Source: Streptacidiphilus rugosus AM-16
Lineage (GTDB): Bacteria > Actinomycetota > Actinomycetes > Streptomycetales > Streptomycetaceae
Assembly (NCBI RefSeq): GCF_000744655.1
Contig: NZ_JQMJ01000004.1
Location: forward strand, 2,108,001-2,172,000
DNA length: 64,000 bases
Direction of reading: 5' to 3'
Position 1 is the first letter of the stretch. Each line of letters opens with the position of its first letter. The notes beneath the pieces are model-generated. The model had not been told where the DNA came from, made no database searches, and worked only from the letters and a program-made list of their open reading frames with translations. Below are positions 1 to 9,378 of the stretch, one piece after another. Both the position numbers and the translations under genes were made by a program.

Positions 1-2
1 CC

Positions 3-1721
3 CAGCACCGCCGCCGCGAGGCCCAGCTGACCGCGCTCTTCGAGACCGCAACCGACCTGGCCGCCTCCAGGGACCTCGACGCGGTACTCCAGGCGATCGT
101 CCGGCGGGCCAGGCTGCTGCTCGGCACCGAACTCGCCTACCTCACCCTCCCGGACGAGACCGCCGGCGACACCTACATGCGGGTCACCGACGGTTCGGTC
201 TCACCGCTCTTCCAGACCCTGCGGCTGGAGCTCGGAGAGGGCCTGGGCGGACTGGTCGCGCAGACCGCCCGCCCCTACGCCACCCCCGACTACCGCACCG
301 ACAGCCGGTTCCACCACACCCGCAACATCGACGCGGGCGTGCTGGACGAGGGCCTGGTCGGCATCCTCGGTGTGCCGCTGCTGCTGGAGAAGCAGGTGAT
401 CGGCGTGCTCTTCGCCGCCGACCGCAGCCCGCGGCCCTTCTCCCCGGACGAGGTCGCCCTGCTCTGCACGCTGGCCGCCCATGCGGCCATCGCCATCGAC
501 ACCGCCCGCGCCCTGGACGACACCCGGGCGGCCCTCGCCGACCTGGCCGAGGCCAACGCGGTGATCCGCGAGCACGCCGCCGCGATCCAGCGGGCGGAGG
601 AGGCCCACGACCGCCTCACCGACCTGGTCCTGCGGGGTGGCGAGATCACCGCCGTGGCGGAGGCGGTCTCGACACTGCTCGACGGCGAGATCACCGTCCT
701 CGATCCGGACGGCCAGCCGCTGGCCGGCTCGGCCCCGGCCGCCGCGCCCGGCCTGGACGCCCTGGTCGCCGAATCCCGGGCCAGCGGCCGGGCCGTGGAG
801 GCGGACGGGCGCTGGGTCTGCGCGGTCCTGGCCGGCCAGGAGCTGCTGGGGAGCCTGGTCCTGAGCGGCCGTCCGCTGCTGGAGGACGCCGACCGGCGGC
901 TCTTCGAGCGGGCCGGGGTGGTGACGGCGCTGCTCCTGCTGTTGCGCCGTTCCGTGGCCGAGGCGGAGAACCGGGTCCGCGGGGAGCTGCTGACGGACCT
1001 GCTCGACAGCCCCGACCGCGATCCGGCCGGGCTGGTCCAGCGCGGCCTGCGGCTCGGCGTCGACCTGCGCCGCCCGCACGTGCTCCTCGTCGCCCAGGCC
1101 TCCACGCCCTCCGACGCCGCCGCCTCGCGCGGCAAGCTCGCCGGGGCCGCCACCCGCCTGCTCTTCGGCCGCGGCGGGATCGGCGCCGAGCACGGCGACA
1201 CCGTCGTCCTGCTGCTCCCCGCGGGCCCCGAGCCCGTCTCGTCGGCGGCCGCGGCCGCGGCGGCGCAGCTGTCCCAGCTGACGGCCCAGCCGGTGACCGT
1301 CGGCGCCGCCGGTCCGGCCGGGGGCGTGGCCCCGCTGGGAGCCGCCCACGCCGAGGCCCTGCGGACGCTCCGCGCCCTGCGTGCCCTGGGCCGGGAGGGA
1401 GAGGGAGCCTGCGCCGCCGACCTGGGCTTCCTTGGCGTGCTGCTCGGCGAGGGCCACGACGTGCGCGGCTTCGTCGGCGAGACACTCGGCCCGCTGCTGG
1501 AGTACGACGCCAGGCGCGGCACCGAGCTGGTGCACACCCTGGACGCCTACTTCGCCTGCGGCGGCAGCCTCACCCGCGCCAAGGACGAGCTGCACGTCCA
1601 CGTGAACACCGTGGTCCAGCGACTGGACCGGGTGGAGGCCCTGCTCGGCCGGGACTGGAGCTCACCCGAGCGGGCCCTGGAGCTCCAGCTGGCCCTGCGC
1701 CTGCACCTGCTGACCGGCTGA
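3..1721 (+). CDS. GAF / PucR-type transcriptional regulator, 5' end cut by the window
   Basis: The frame is open from the left edge, so the true start lies outside; 572 residues are visible. Roughly residues 8-165 form a GAF domain (begins [20 protein letters not shown]). A short helical linker and a CdaR-like middle region follow. The C-terminus is a PucR-type helix-turn-helix ([20 protein letters not shown], about residues 525-545). Family knowledge: such proteins sense a small ligand and activate catabolic genes. No neighbour shows the target. The gene stops 8 bp before the convergent TetR gene. The internal ATG at 177 would cut into the GAF domain and is not the start. Confidence 0.85.
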   Translation, partial: QHRRREAQLTALFETATDLAASRDLDAVLQAIVRRARLLLGTELAYLTLPDETAGDTYMRVTDGSVSPLFQTLRLELGEGLGGLVAQTARPYATPDYRTDSRFHHTRNIDAGVLDEGLVGILGVPLLLEKQVIGVLFAADRSPRPFSPDEVALLCTLAAHAAIAIDTARALDDTRAALADLAEANAVIREHAAAIQRAEEAHDRLTDLVLRGGEITAVAEAVSTLLDGEITVLDPDGQPLAGSAPAAAPGLDALVAESRASGRAVEADGRWVCAVLAGQELLGSLVLSGRPLLEDADRRLFERAGVVTALLLLLRRSVAEAENRVRGELLTDLLDSPDRDPAGLVQRGLRLGVDLRRPHVLLVAQASTPSDAAASRGKLAGAATRLLFGRGGIGAEHGDTVVLLLPAGPEPVSSAAAAAAAQLSQLTAQPVTVGAAGPAGGVAPLGAAHAEALRTLRALRALGREGEGACAADLGFLGVLLGEGHDVRGFVGETLGPLLEYDARRGTELVHTLDAYFACGGSLTRAKDELHVHVNTVVQRLDRVEALLGRDWSSPERALELQLALRLHLLTG

Positions 1722-1729
1722 GCGGCGCG

Positions 1730-2335
1730 CTACCCCTGGCCGGCCTGCCCCCGGCCAACGGCCAGACCGTTCAGCACGAAGGCGACCACCGCCTCGAACT
1801 CCCCGTCCACGCCGGGCCGGGACCACTCCCCCGCGTATCCGGGATCGTGGTAGTGCGCCGTGGCCTGGAAGACCACATGGCCCAGCACCTCGGGGTCGCC
1901 CGTGGAGAAGTCACCCTGTTGCTGGCCCTCCTGGATGATCCCGGCGATCTGGGACTCCAGGTCGGTCAGATGCTCCGCGATCAGCTCGCTGTTCTCCCCG
2001 ACCAGCACCTGGTAGGTCTCGAACAGCTCGGGATCGGCGAGCGCCTTCTCCTGCTTGGCCCGGAACAGCGCCGCCAGCCAGAGCCTGAGCCGCTCAGGCG
2101 GCTCCTCGGGGCCGGCGGCGATCCCTGGCAGCGCCGCGTGGGCGCGGTCGAGCCAGCGGCGGGTCACCGCGCCGCGCAGGGCGGCCTTGCTCGGGAAGTG
2201 GCGGTAGACCGTGCCGTGGCTGACCCCGAGCGCACGGGCGACATCCACCACCGTGGCCTTGGCCGGGCCGAACCGGCGCAGGACGTCCTCCGCCGTCTGC
2301 AGGATGTCCTCGGGGGTGAGTGCTGCCTCGGCCAT
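1730..2335 (-). CDS. TetR-family repressor paired with the aldo/keto reductase
   Basis: 201 residues, normal for TetR. The N-terminal HTH covers about residues 8-55 ([19 protein letters not shown]), with an all-helical ligand-binding C-terminus. Its ATG directly follows the TAA of the aldo/keto reductase gene (2336-2338), so the two are co-transcribed and probably translationally coupled. The likely binding site is the inverted repeat at 3366-3387 ahead of the reductase, which would give autoregulation. The inducer is unknown; a toxic carbonyl compound handled by the reductase is a reasonable guess. Confidence 0.88.
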   Translation of the reverse strand: MAEAALTPEDILQTAEDVLRRFGPAKATVVDVARALGVSHGTVYRHFPSKAALRGAVTRRWLDRAHAALPGIAAGPEEPPERLRLWLAALFRAKQEKALADPELFETYQVLVGENSELIAEHLTDLESQIAGIIQEGQQQGDFSTGDPEVLGHVVFQATAHYHDPGYAGEWSRPGVDGEFEAVVAFVLNGLAVGRGQAGQG

Positions 2336-3343
2336 TTACCTCTCGCTGTCCAGATGAGCCATCTGCGCAGCAACATACCGGTCGCCCACGGCGGCCCCGC
2401 GCGGCACCGCGGCCTCGATGGCCTCGAGGTCCGCCGCGTCCAGCACCAGCTCGGCGGCGCCCAACGCCTCGCTCAGCCGCTCCCGCCGACGTGCGCCGAC
2501 GAGCGGGACGATGTCCTCGCCCTGGGCCAGCACCCAGGCGATCGCCGCCTGTGCCACCGTCGCACCCTTGGCCTCGGCCACCGCGCGCAGGGCCTCGACG
2601 AGCTTGAGGTTGGCGTCCAGGTTGCCGCCCTGGAAGCGCGGGCTCATGCCGCGGAAGTCGCCCGCCGCGAGCTGCCGGTCGGCCTGCCAGTGGCCGCTGA
2701 TCAGACCACGGGAGAGCACGCCGTAGGCCGTGACGCCGACGCCCAGCTCGCGGGCGGTCGGCAGGATCTCGGCCTCGATACCGCGCGAGATCAGGGAGTA
2801 CTCGATCTGCAGATCGGAGATCGGGTGCACGGCCCGGGCCCGCCGCAGGGTCTCGGGCCCCACCTCGGAGAGGCCGATGTGCCGGACATGACCTGCCTGG
2901 ACCATCTCGGCGATCGCGCCGACCGTCTCCTCGATCGGGACGTTCGGGTCGAGCCTGGCCGGGCGGTAGACGTCCACGTAATCCGTGCCGAGGCGGCGCA
3001 GGGTGTAGGCGAGCGCCGTCTTGACCGCGGAGGGACGGGCGTCGTAGCCGATCCAGTTGCCGTCGTAGTCGCGCTGGGCGCCGAACTTCACGCTGATCGC
3101 GACCTCGCCGCGAGCGCGGCCACTGCTGCGCAGGGCGTCGCGGATCAGGAGCTCGTTGTGGCCCATGCCGTAGAAGTCGCCGGTGTCGATGAGCGTGAGG
3201 CCGGCGTCGAGGGCGGCGTGGATCGTCGCCGTGGACTCGGCCTCGTCGGCCGGGCCGTAGAGATCGGACATCCCCATCGCGCCCAGACCGAGCTGGGAGA
3301 CGACCGGACCGTTGCTGCCGAGAGTGCGTTCCTTGAGTGCCAT
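2336..3343 (-). CDS. aldo/keto reductase
   Basis: 335 residues, full length for the family, starting at ATG 3343 ([20 protein letters not shown]). The NADPH-dependent AKR fold is clear: [17 protein letters not shown] carries the catalytic Asp and Tyr and ISVKFG the catalytic Lys. The place usually holding the His (HRVDP) reads ARLDP, so the tetrad His is replaced by Ala. It reduces aldehydes or ketones in the cytoplasm; the substrate is not predictable. First gene of a two-gene unit with the TetR repressor, reading away from lipB. The frame stays open far upstream but that part is a shadow of lipB. Confidence 0.88.
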   Translation of the reverse strand: MALKERTLGSNGPVVSQLGLGAMGMSDLYGPADEAESTATIHAALDAGLTLIDTGDFYGMGHNELLIRDALRSSGRARGEVAISVKFGAQRDYDGNWIGYDARPSAVKTALAYTLRRLGTDYVDVYRPARLDPNVPIEETVGAIAEMVQAGHVRHIGLSEVGPETLRRARAVHPISDLQIEYSLISRGIEAEILPTARELGVGVTAYGVLSRGLISGHWQADRQLAAGDFRGMSPRFQGGNLDANLKLVEALRAVAEAKGATVAQAAIAWVLAQGEDIVPLVGARRRERLSEALGAAELVLDAADLEAIEAAVPRGAAVGDRYVAAQMAHLDSER

Positions 3344-3365
3344 GCTCCGAGTATGCGACATGGAC

Positions 3366-3387
3366 TGACAGATTTCAATATCTGTCA
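3366..3387. promoter_or_regulatory. probable TetR operator before the aldo/keto reductase
   Basis: Perfect inverted repeat TGACAGAT-N6-ATCTGTCA, 23 bp upstream of the reductase ATG, in a short AT-richer patch. Size and symmetry fit a TetR dimer site. The cognate regulator is probably the one encoded at 1730-2335. It also lies 80 bp before lipB, so an effect there is possible. Confidence 0.7.
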
Positions 3388-3466
3388 CTCGTTCGAGGAG
3401 AGAGCCGGGAACAGAACCACCGGGCCGTACAGTTGCCTGGAGCAGAGACCAGGAGGCGAGGACCCG

Positions 3467-4333
3467 GTGAGCAGCGACACCCCAGGCAGCGACACCGAAA
3501 GCGGCGGCGGCGAGCTCCGCTTCGTCCGGCTCGGCATCGGGGAGCGGTCGGTCCCCTACCAGGAGGCCCTCGACGAGCAGCTGCGCCTGCACGCCCTGCG
3601 CGTCGCGGACGAGATCCCCGACACCGTGCTGCTGCTCGAACACCCGCCGGTCTACACCGCGGGCCGTCGCACCCGCCCCGAGGACCGCCCGCTCGACGGC
3701 ACCCCCGTCGTGGAGGTCACCCGCGGCGGCGAGATCACCTGGCACGGCCCCGGCCAGCTCATCGGCTACCCGATCGTCAAGCTGCCCGAGCCCATGGACG
3801 TCGTCGCCTACGTGCGCCGCCTCGAGGAGGCGCTGATACGCGCCGCCACCGCCTTCGGCATCGGGACCAGCCGGGTCGAGGGCCGCAGCGGCGTGTGGGT
3901 GCTGGGCCAGGAGATCCCGGACGCCGCGGTCGACGCCTCCCAGGTGCTCAACATCGGCGCGCTCACCCTGCGCATGGGCGCCAAGCTCGGCGTCGACCCC
4001 CGGATGGCCGGGCCCGAGTACGCCCCGTCCAACGCGGGCCAGCGCGGCGACGACCGCAAGCTCGCGGCCATCGGGGTCCGCGTCGCACGCGGCGTGACCA
4101 TGCACGGCTTCGCCCTGAACTGCAACCCCGACATGACCTGGTTCGACCGGATCATCCCCTGCGGGATCCGCGACGCCGGCGTCGGCTCGCTCAGCACCGA
4201 GCTGGGCCGGGAGGTCACGGTCGCCGAGGCGCTCCCCGTCGTCCAGCACCACTTCGCCGAGGTGTTCACCGAGCTTCTCGGCCCCGCCGGCGCGTCCACG
4301 CCGCCCGCACCGCTCGCGGCGCCGGTCGGCTGA
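3467..4333 (+). CDS. lipB: octanoyl-[ACP]:protein N-octanoyltransferase (lipoate biosynthesis)
   Basis: 288 residues from GTG 3467, chosen because AGGAGG lies at 3451-3456 and the family match begins soon after. LipB moves octanoate from acyl carrier protein to lipoyl domains of 2-oxoacid dehydrogenases and GcvH. Seen: the signature [17 protein letters not shown], the catalytic Lys in [10 protein letters not shown] and the catalytic Cys in IIPCGI. The C-terminal tail (about 20 residues, Ala/Pro-rich) is longer than usual. lipA follows after 91 bp. Confidence 0.96.
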   Translation: MSSDTPGSDTESGGGELRFVRLGIGERSVPYQEALDEQLRLHALRVADEIPDTVLLLEHPPVYTAGRRTRPEDRPLDGTPVVEVTRGGEITWHGPGQLIGYPIVKLPEPMDVVAYVRRLEEALIRAATAFGIGTSRVEGRSGVWVLGQEIPDAAVDASQVLNIGALTLRMGAKLGVDPRMAGPEYAPSNAGQRGDDRKLAAIGVRVARGVTMHGFALNCNPDMTWFDRIIPCGIRDAGVGSLSTELGREVTVAEALPVVQHHFAEVFTELLGPAGASTPPAPLAAPVG

Positions 4334-4424
4334 GCGCCGGCTGAGCGCCGAGGGGCGAAAAGCACCAGTCCGCCGCGGGCGTACCCTTGTGTCCGCACTG
4401 AATTTCGAAGATAGGGAGCCGCAC

Positions 4425-5378
4425 GTGTCCGCTGTCGCACCCGACGGCAGGAAACTGCTGCGTCTGGAGGTCCGCAACAGCGAGACCCCCATCGAGCGCA
4501 AGCCCGAGTGGATCAAGACCCGGGCGAAGATGGGCCCCGAGTACACCGAGCTGCAGTCCCTGGTGAAGCGCGAGGGTCTGCACACGGTCTGCCAGGAGGC
4601 CGGCTGCCCCAACATCTTCGAATGCTGGGAGGACCGTGAGGCCACCTTCCTCATCGGCGGCGACCAGTGCACCAGGCGCTGCGACTTCTGCCAGATCGAC
4701 ACCGGCAAGCCCGCCGAGTTCGACCGCGACGAGCCGCGCCGCGTGGCCGAGTCCGTGCTCACCATGGACCTGAACTACGCCACCATCACCGGCGTCGCCC
4801 GCGACGACCTGGAGGACGGCGGCGCCTGGCTCTACGCGGAGACGGTCCGCCAGATCCACGCCGTGACGGCCGACCGCGCCGCCGGGCGCACCGGCGTCGA
4901 GCTGCTCATCCCCGACTTCAACGCCGACCCCGAGCAGCTGGCCGAGGTCTTCTCCTCCCGCCCGCAGGTGCTGGCGCACAACATCGAGACGGTGCCGCGC
5001 ATCTTCAAGCGGATCCGCCCCGGCTTCCGTTACGAGCGCTCGCTCAAGGTCATCACCGAGGCCCGCGCCGACGGCCTGGTCACCAAGTCGAACCTGATCC
5101 TCGGCATGGGCGAGACCCGCGAGGAGGTCAGCGAGGCGCTGCGCGACCTGCACGAGGCGGGCTGCGAGCTGATCACCATCACCCAGTACCTGCGTCCCTC
5201 CCCCCGGCACCACCCCGTCGAGCGCTGGGTCAAGCCGCAGGAGTTCGTCGAGCTCCAGGAGGAGGCCGAGGAGATCGGCTTCGCCGGCGTCATGTCCGGC
5301 CCGCTGGTCCGCTCCTCCTACCGGGCCGGCCGCCTCTACCGGCAGGCCCTGGAGCGCCGCGGCGTCGCCGCGCTCTGA
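4425..5378 (+). CDS. lipA: lipoyl synthase (radical SAM)
   Basis: 317 residues from GTG 4425, preferred over GTG 4389 because the family N-terminus ([17 protein letters not shown]) starts here and AGGGAG lies just upstream. LipA inserts two sulfurs into protein-bound octanoate. Seen: the auxiliary cluster motif C-x4-C-x5-C ([12 protein letters not shown]), the radical SAM motif CTRRCDFC, and the C-terminal RSSYRAG. Cytoplasmic; works directly after LipB. Confidence 0.97.
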   Translation: MSAVAPDGRKLLRLEVRNSETPIERKPEWIKTRAKMGPEYTELQSLVKREGLHTVCQEAGCPNIFECWEDREATFLIGGDQCTRRCDFCQIDTGKPAEFDRDEPRRVAESVLTMDLNYATITGVARDDLEDGGAWLYAETVRQIHAVTADRAAGRTGVELLIPDFNADPEQLAEVFSSRPQVLAHNIETVPRIFKRIRPGFRYERSLKVITEARADGLVTKSNLILGMGETREEVSEALRDLHEAGCELITITQYLRPSPRHHPVERWVKPQEFVELQEEAEEIGFAGVMSGPLVRSSYRAGRLYRQALERRGVAAL

Positions 5379-5529
5379 CCTCGGGGCCCGGTGCCGCTCC
5401 ATGACCGTGTGACGCGTGTGACGTTGTGATGTCTGTCGCACACCTTTCACGGGGGTTTGACCGAGTGGTCATGGAGCGGTAACACGGAGTGGCGAGTATG
5501 GCCTGGTAACCCGAGGGGAGATGGTCACC

Positions 5530-5700
5530 ATGCAGTTCCCGCACAACGTCACCACGGCCCTGCGGATGGCGGAGTCGCTGCTCCTCGGCAGCGGTCAGCA
5601 GACGGCCAGGCGCAACGCCTGGGACGCGGTCTGCGAGAACCGCCGCCACGCGCAGGACCGGCAGGAGACCGAGCGGGCCCTGCTGCGCGCCGTGCACTAG
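5530..5700 (+). CDS. small conserved ORF between lipA and the DUF4191 gene
   Basis: 56 residues (MQFPHNVTTALRMAESLL...ALLRAVH). GAGGGGAG at 5513-5520 touches ATG 5521, so the second in-frame ATG at 5530 (9-bp spacing) is the likelier start; 5521 would add MVT. Charged and helical, with no membrane segment. Its position matches a short ORF in the S. coelicolor lipA-glnA region (SCO2195 in my memory). Function unknown. Confidence 0.65.
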   Translation: MQFPHNVTTALRMAESLLLGSGQQTARRNAWDAVCENRRHAQDRQETERALLRAVH

Positions 5701-5809
5701 CCGTAGGCCGCCGACCGGTGCGCATCAGGGCCGGCACGCATCACGACTGGGACACAGGCGGCGATCGGTCGGCACCAGGCTTGGGCAACGGCAGGTCCGG
5801 CCCCGTACC

Positions 5810-6511
5810 ATGAACCACATGGCGAGGCAGGAAAACTCCGATAACCCTGGGCGGCTCTCACAGATCCGCCAGGCGTACACCATGACCAAGCAGGTCGACC
5901 CGAAGATCGGTCTGATCGTCGGCGGCGTCGGGCTCGGCACCTTCGCGGTGCTTCTCGCCATCGGCTTCGCAATCGGGCACCCGATCTACCTGGGCGTGCT
6001 GGGCTTCGTGCTCGGCCTGCTGGCGGCCGTGGTGATCTTCGGCCGGCGCGCCGAGAAGGCGGCCTTCGGCCAGCTCGAGGGCCAGCCCGGCGCGGCGGCC
6101 GCGGTGCTGAACAACATCAAGCGCGGCTGGAACATCCAGCTCGTCGTGGCGGCCAACCGCAACCAGGACGCCGTGCACCGTGCCGTCGGCCGTCCCGGCG
6201 TGGTCCTGGTCGGCGAGGGCAACGTGAACCGGCTGCGGCCGATGATGGCCGCCGAGAAGCGGAAGATGAGCAAGGTCGTCGGCGACGCCCCGGTCATCGA
6301 CATCGTCGTGGGCAACGAAGAGGGCCAGATCCCGCTCAAGAGGCTGCAGATGCACATGGCCAAGCTTCCCCGGGCGATCTCCGGCGCCGAGGCGACGCAG
6401 ATCAACGACCGGCTGCGCGCGATGGGCGACCTGATGTCCAACGCCCCGCTGCCGAAGGGTCCGCTCCCCAAGGGTTCGCGGATGCCCAAGGGCGCCGGAA
6501 AGGCGCGCTGA
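5810..6511 (+). CDS. DUF4191-family membrane protein
   Basis: 233 residues (224 if the second ATG at 5819 is used; neither has a clear ribosome site). Two adjacent membrane segments lie near residues 30-70 (IGLIVGGVGLGTFAVLLAIGF and GVLGFVLGLLAAVVIFG). A conserved soluble domain follows, with a Pro/Lys/Gly-rich basic tail (PKGPLPKGSRMPKG). The family is conserved in actinobacteria between lipA and glnA and has no established function. A strong terminator follows at 6528. Confidence 0.85.
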   Translation: MNHMARQENSDNPGRLSQIRQAYTMTKQVDPKIGLIVGGVGLGTFAVLLAIGFAIGHPIYLGVLGFVLGLLAAVVIFGRRAEKAAFGQLEGQPGAAAAVLNNIKRGWNIQLVVAANRNQDAVHRAVGRPGVVLVGEGNVNRLRPMMAAEKRKMSKVVGDAPVIDIVVGNEEGQIPLKRLQMHMAKLPRAISGAEATQINDRLRAMGDLMSNAPLPKGPLPKGSRMPKGAGKAR

Positions 6512-6527
6512 CCCCCGCACAGACGTC

Positions 6528-6571
6528 GGCCCCGGCCGGTCCTCACGGACCGACCGGGGCCTCTTTCGTTT
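6528..6571. terminator. bidirectional intrinsic terminator
   Basis: 15-bp stem with one mismatch (GGCCCCGGCCGGTCC with GGACCGACCGGGGCC), loop TCAC, then a T-rich tail (TCTTTCGTTT). It sits between the convergent DUF4191 and RDD genes. Confidence 0.85.
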
Positions 6572-6602
6572 CACCCGCCCTGCTGCTTCTTCCCACGCTC
6601 CG

Positions 6603-7076
6603 CTAGGAGACGCGGACCTCGACAGTCCCGACGGCCTTGTCGTGCAGTCCGCGGCCGTCGCGGTCCCAGATCAGCGCGGGCACCGCCAGCACCAGCAGGA
6701 AGGTGCGCAGCGCGACCTGGCCGACCCCGGCGCGCTGCCCGCTCAGGCTGATCACCCGGAGCCCCAGCAGCTTCTTGCCGGGCGTGGCCCCGGCCGTGCT
6801 CAGCGTCAGCACGCTGACCAGGAAGAACAGGACGGTGATCCAGATGTTGACCTTGCTCAGGTCACGGTTGACGATCAGGGCGTAGGCGACCAGGTAGCAG
6901 AGCATCCAGTCGATGAAGATCGCCGCCAGCCGTCGGCCCGTACCGGCGATCGAGCCGGGCCCTTCCTCCGGCAGCCCCAGGCGCTTGCCCCGGTACCCGA
7001 AATCGGCGCCCATCTGCTCGGCGCCCGTACGCGGGCCCTCGATCCAGCTTCCAATGGCCTTACGACTCTCATCCAC
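6603..7076 (-). CDS. RDD-family membrane protein
   Basis: 157 residues from GTG 7076 (VDESRKAIGSWIEGPR); the in-frame start at 7124 is less likely because the extra residues look non-coding. The RDD domain covers about residues 45-155, with RRLAAIFID, the TPGKKLLGLRV motif and three membrane helices. Function of the family is unknown, possibly transport. It is convergent with the DUF4191 gene and divergent from glnA, the usual Streptomyces arrangement. Confidence 0.88.
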   Translation of the reverse strand: MDESRKAIGSWIEGPRTGAEQMGADFGYRGKRLGLPEEGPGSIAGTGRRLAAIFIDWMLCYLVAYALIVNRDLSKVNIWITVLFFLVSVLTLSTAGATPGKKLLGLRVISLSGQRAGVGQVALRTFLLVLAVPALIWDRDGRGLHDKAVGTVEVRVS

Positions 7077-7246
7077 GCCACCACAGTAGCCCGGCGCTCC
7101 GCCGCGTCCGGAAACCACCCCCACGGCCGCACTCCGATGCGCCCAACAGGTTTAGACCACTCACCGGAGGGTGAAGCCGACCCGACCCGCTGACACCCCG
7201 GTCGAGCAGGAACGACGCGGATTGTGCGAGTGTGGACGAGACGCGG

Positions 7247-7284
7247 TTAACATCCGCGAAACATATGGGTCACGGCCGAGAAAC
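7247..7284 (+). promoter_or_regulatory. GlnR operator in the glnA promoter
   Basis: Two a/b box pairs with exact spacing: TTAAC-N6-GAAAC-N6-GTCAC-N6-GAAAC. This is the GlnR binding architecture known for Streptomyces glnA. It lies 95 bp before the glnA ATG, inside the 302-bp intergenic region 7077-7378; I see no other motif in that region. It predicts nitrogen-dependent control by GlnR. Confidence 0.9.
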
Positions 7285-7378
7285 GGCCGCTTCCTATGGT
7301 TTTCAGCACCGGTATCGCCGGACGGGACCGGCGATCCGCACCCGCAATCCCGGCGACTGCCGGGGCCGAGGAGGATGG

Positions 7379-8794
7379 ATGTTCAACAACGCCGACGAGG
7401 TGTCGCGCTACATCTCGGACAACGACGTCAAGTTCGTCGATGTCAGGTTCTGCGACCTGCCGGGCGTCATGCAGCACTTCACCGTGCCCGCCTCGGCCTT
7501 TGATCCGTCCGAGATGCTGATGTTCGACGGTTCGTCGATCCGGGGCTTCCAGGCGATCCACGAGTCCGACATGGGCCTGATCCCGGACCTCAGCACGGCC
7601 CGTCTGGACCCGTTCCGCAAGGACTCCACCCTCAACATCAACTTCTTCATCCACGACCCGATCACCGGCGAGCAGTACAGCCGTGACCCGCGGAACGTGG
7701 CCAAGAAGGCCGAGGCCTACCTCGCCTCCTCCGGCATCGCCGACACCGCGTACTTCGGCCCCGAGGCCGAGTTCTACGTCTTCGACGACGTGCGCTTCGA
7801 GACCAAGGCCAACCGCTCGTTCTACGAGATCGACTCCGAGGCCGGCGCCTGGAACACCGGCCGGGTCGAGGAGGGCGGCAACCGCGGCTACAAGGTCCGC
7901 TTCAAGGGCGGCTACTTCCCGGCCCCGCCGGTCGACCACTTCGCCGACCTGCGCGCCGAGATGTCCCTCGAACTGGCCGCCTCCGGCCTCCAGGTCGAGC
8001 GTCAGCACCACGAGGTCGGCACGGCCGGCCAGGCGGAGATCAACTACCGGTTCAACACACTGCTGGCCGCGGCCGACGACCTGATGCTGTTCAAGTACAT
8101 CATCAAGAACGTCGCCTGGCGGAACGGCAAGACGGCCACCTTCATGCCGAAGCCGATCTTCGGCGACAACGGCTCCGGCATGCACTGCCACCAGTCCCTG
8201 TGGACCGACGGCGCCCCGCTCTTCTACGACGAGCAGGGCTACGCGGGCCTCTCCGACATGGCCCGCTACTACATCGGCGGTCTGCTGAAGCACGCGCCGT
8301 CGCTGCTCGCCTTCACCAACCCGACGGTGAACTCGTACCACCGCCTGGTCCCCGGCTTCGAGGCCCCCGTCAACCTGGTCTACTCGCAGCGCAACCGCTC
8401 CGCGGCGATCCGCATCCCGATCACGGGTGCCAACGCGAAGGCCAAGCGCATCGAGTTCCGCGCGCCGGACCCGTCCTCCAACCCGTACCTCGCCTTCTCG
8501 GCGATGCTGCTGGCCGGCCTGGACGGCATCAAGAACAAGATCGAGCCCCTCGAGCCGGTCGACAAGGACCTCTACGAGCTCGCCCCCGAGGAGCACGACG
8601 CGGTCCCGCAGGTCCCCTCCACCCTCCCGGCCGTCCTCGAGGCCCTGGAGCAGGACCACGAGTACCTGCTCGCCGGCGGCGTCTTCACCCAGGACCTCAT
8701 CGAGACCTGGGTCGACTACAAGCGCGCCAACGAGGTCGCCCCGATCGCGCTGCGCCCGCACCCGCACGAGTTCGAGCTCTACTTCGACCTGTAG
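7379..8794 (+). CDS. glnA: glutamine synthetase, type I
   Basis: 471 residues from ATG 7379, behind GAGGATGG (the open frame back to 7232 is leader). GlnA makes glutamine from glutamate, ammonia and ATP as a cytoplasmic dodecamer. Seen: [10 protein letters not shown] near the N-terminus, [12 protein letters not shown], the glutamate-flap region [17 protein letters not shown], and the adenylylation region [17 protein letters not shown]...DLYEL, with the Tyr expected for GlnE control. Regulated by the GlnR boxes upstream. Confidence 0.98.
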   Translation: MFNNADEVSRYISDNDVKFVDVRFCDLPGVMQHFTVPASAFDPSEMLMFDGSSIRGFQAIHESDMGLIPDLSTARLDPFRKDSTLNINFFIHDPITGEQYSRDPRNVAKKAEAYLASSGIADTAYFGPEAEFYVFDDVRFETKANRSFYEIDSEAGAWNTGRVEEGGNRGYKVRFKGGYFPAPPVDHFADLRAEMSLELAASGLQVERQHHEVGTAGQAEINYRFNTLLAAADDLMLFKYIIKNVAWRNGKTATFMPKPIFGDNGSGMHCHQSLWTDGAPLFYDEQGYAGLSDMARYYIGGLLKHAPSLLAFTNPTVNSYHRLVPGFEAPVNLVYSQRNRSAAIRIPITGANAKAKRIEFRAPDPSSNPYLAFSAMLLAGLDGIKNKIEPLEPVDKDLYELAPEEHDAVPQVPSTLPAVLEALEQDHEYLLAGGVFTQDLIETWVDYKRANEVAPIALRPHPHEFELYFDL

Positions 8795-8845
8795 ATCTGT
8801 AGATCTGTAAAGGGCCTCCGAACAGGGGTTGTCCAGAAGCATCAC

Positions 8846-8888
8846 GGCGTCGCTGCAGGCCACAGAGTTCACGGCCTGCGGCGACGCC
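8846..8888 (+). terminator. hairpin after glnA
   Basis: 16-bp inverted repeat with one mismatch (GGCGTCGCTGCAGGCC with GGCCTGCGGCGACGCC), 11-nt loop, 52 bp after the glnA stop. There is no T-run, which is common for Streptomyces terminators. Just before it, AGATCTGT is tandemly repeated (8793-8808). Confidence 0.6.
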
Positions 8889-9032
8889 GTCCTCCGGGCC
8901 TCGTCCCGACGAACGCCGACCTTCGTCGCGGCATGAACTGGCGTCCACTCCACGGGAGTTACCTGCGGAGAACGCATGCGGTCACGGCACCTGGCGAGCG
9001 ATAATCAGAGGCCCTGTGCTGGAGGTGCTCTG

Positions 9033-9377
9033 GTGACCGTCTCTGGGTTCCTGGCGATTTTCGGGATCGGCTGTGGCGGTGGAGCAGTCGCGGAGCTCAG
9101 CAGGTGGTGGGGGCTTCGGGAGTCGCCCAGTCTGCCCGCGTACGCGACGAGCCCGCGGTACTGGGCCATCACAGCCGTCATGGTCGGTGTGGGGGGATTC
9201 CTGGCCGTGCTGTACGGGACGGGATCCCAGAACGCGATCCTCGTCCTGAACATCGGCGTGTCCGCGCCGCTGATCATCCAGGCGCTGGCGAAGACGAACC
9301 CCGTCGACCGGGCGAAGAGCCCAGCCGGGCCGGCCCCCTCCGAGCCCGGAATCCTGAACTTCCTTCGCGGGAGGTGA
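9033..9377 (+). CDS. small three-helix membrane protein heading the caspase operon
   Basis: 114 residues from GTG 9033, chosen for GGAGGTG at 9021-9027; an ATG at 8976 would add 19 residues with no ribosome site. Three hydrophobic segments: SGFLAIFGIGCGGGAVAEL, WAITAVMVGVGGFLAVLY and AILVLNIGVSAPLIIQAL, then a short Pro-rich tail. I recognise no family. It stops one base before the caspase GTG, so the two are made together. It could be the membrane anchor or pore partner of the protease; this is inference from position only. Confidence 0.75.
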   Translation: MTVSGFLAIFGIGCGGGAVAELSRWWGLRESPSLPAYATSPRYWAITAVMVGVGGFLAVLYGTGSQNAILVLNIGVSAPLIIQALAKTNPVDRAKSPAGPAPSEPGILNFLRGR

Positions 9378-9378
9378 C

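Noticed and set aside
201-1601. Long minus-strand ORFs opposite the PucR-type regulator
   Set aside because: Arg/Gly/Ala-rich translations without domains; mirror image of high-GC3 coding on the plus strand.
1847-3466. Upstream part of the 828-codon plus-strand frame containing lipB
   Set aside because: It is antisense to the TetR and aldo/keto reductase genes; lipB has its own GTG and ribosome site at 3467.
3344-4765. Upstream part of the 809-codon minus-strand frame containing the aldo/keto reductase
   Set aside because: Antisense to lipB and lipA; the reductase starts at 3343.
8793-8808. AGATCTGT direct repeat after glnA as a possible attachment site
   Set aside because: Two adjacent 8-bp copies only; no integrase and no second copy at the far end of the caspase island.
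7247-8977. 576-codon minus-strand ORF opposite glnA
   Set aside because: Shadow of glnA; low-complexity translation without any recognisable domain.
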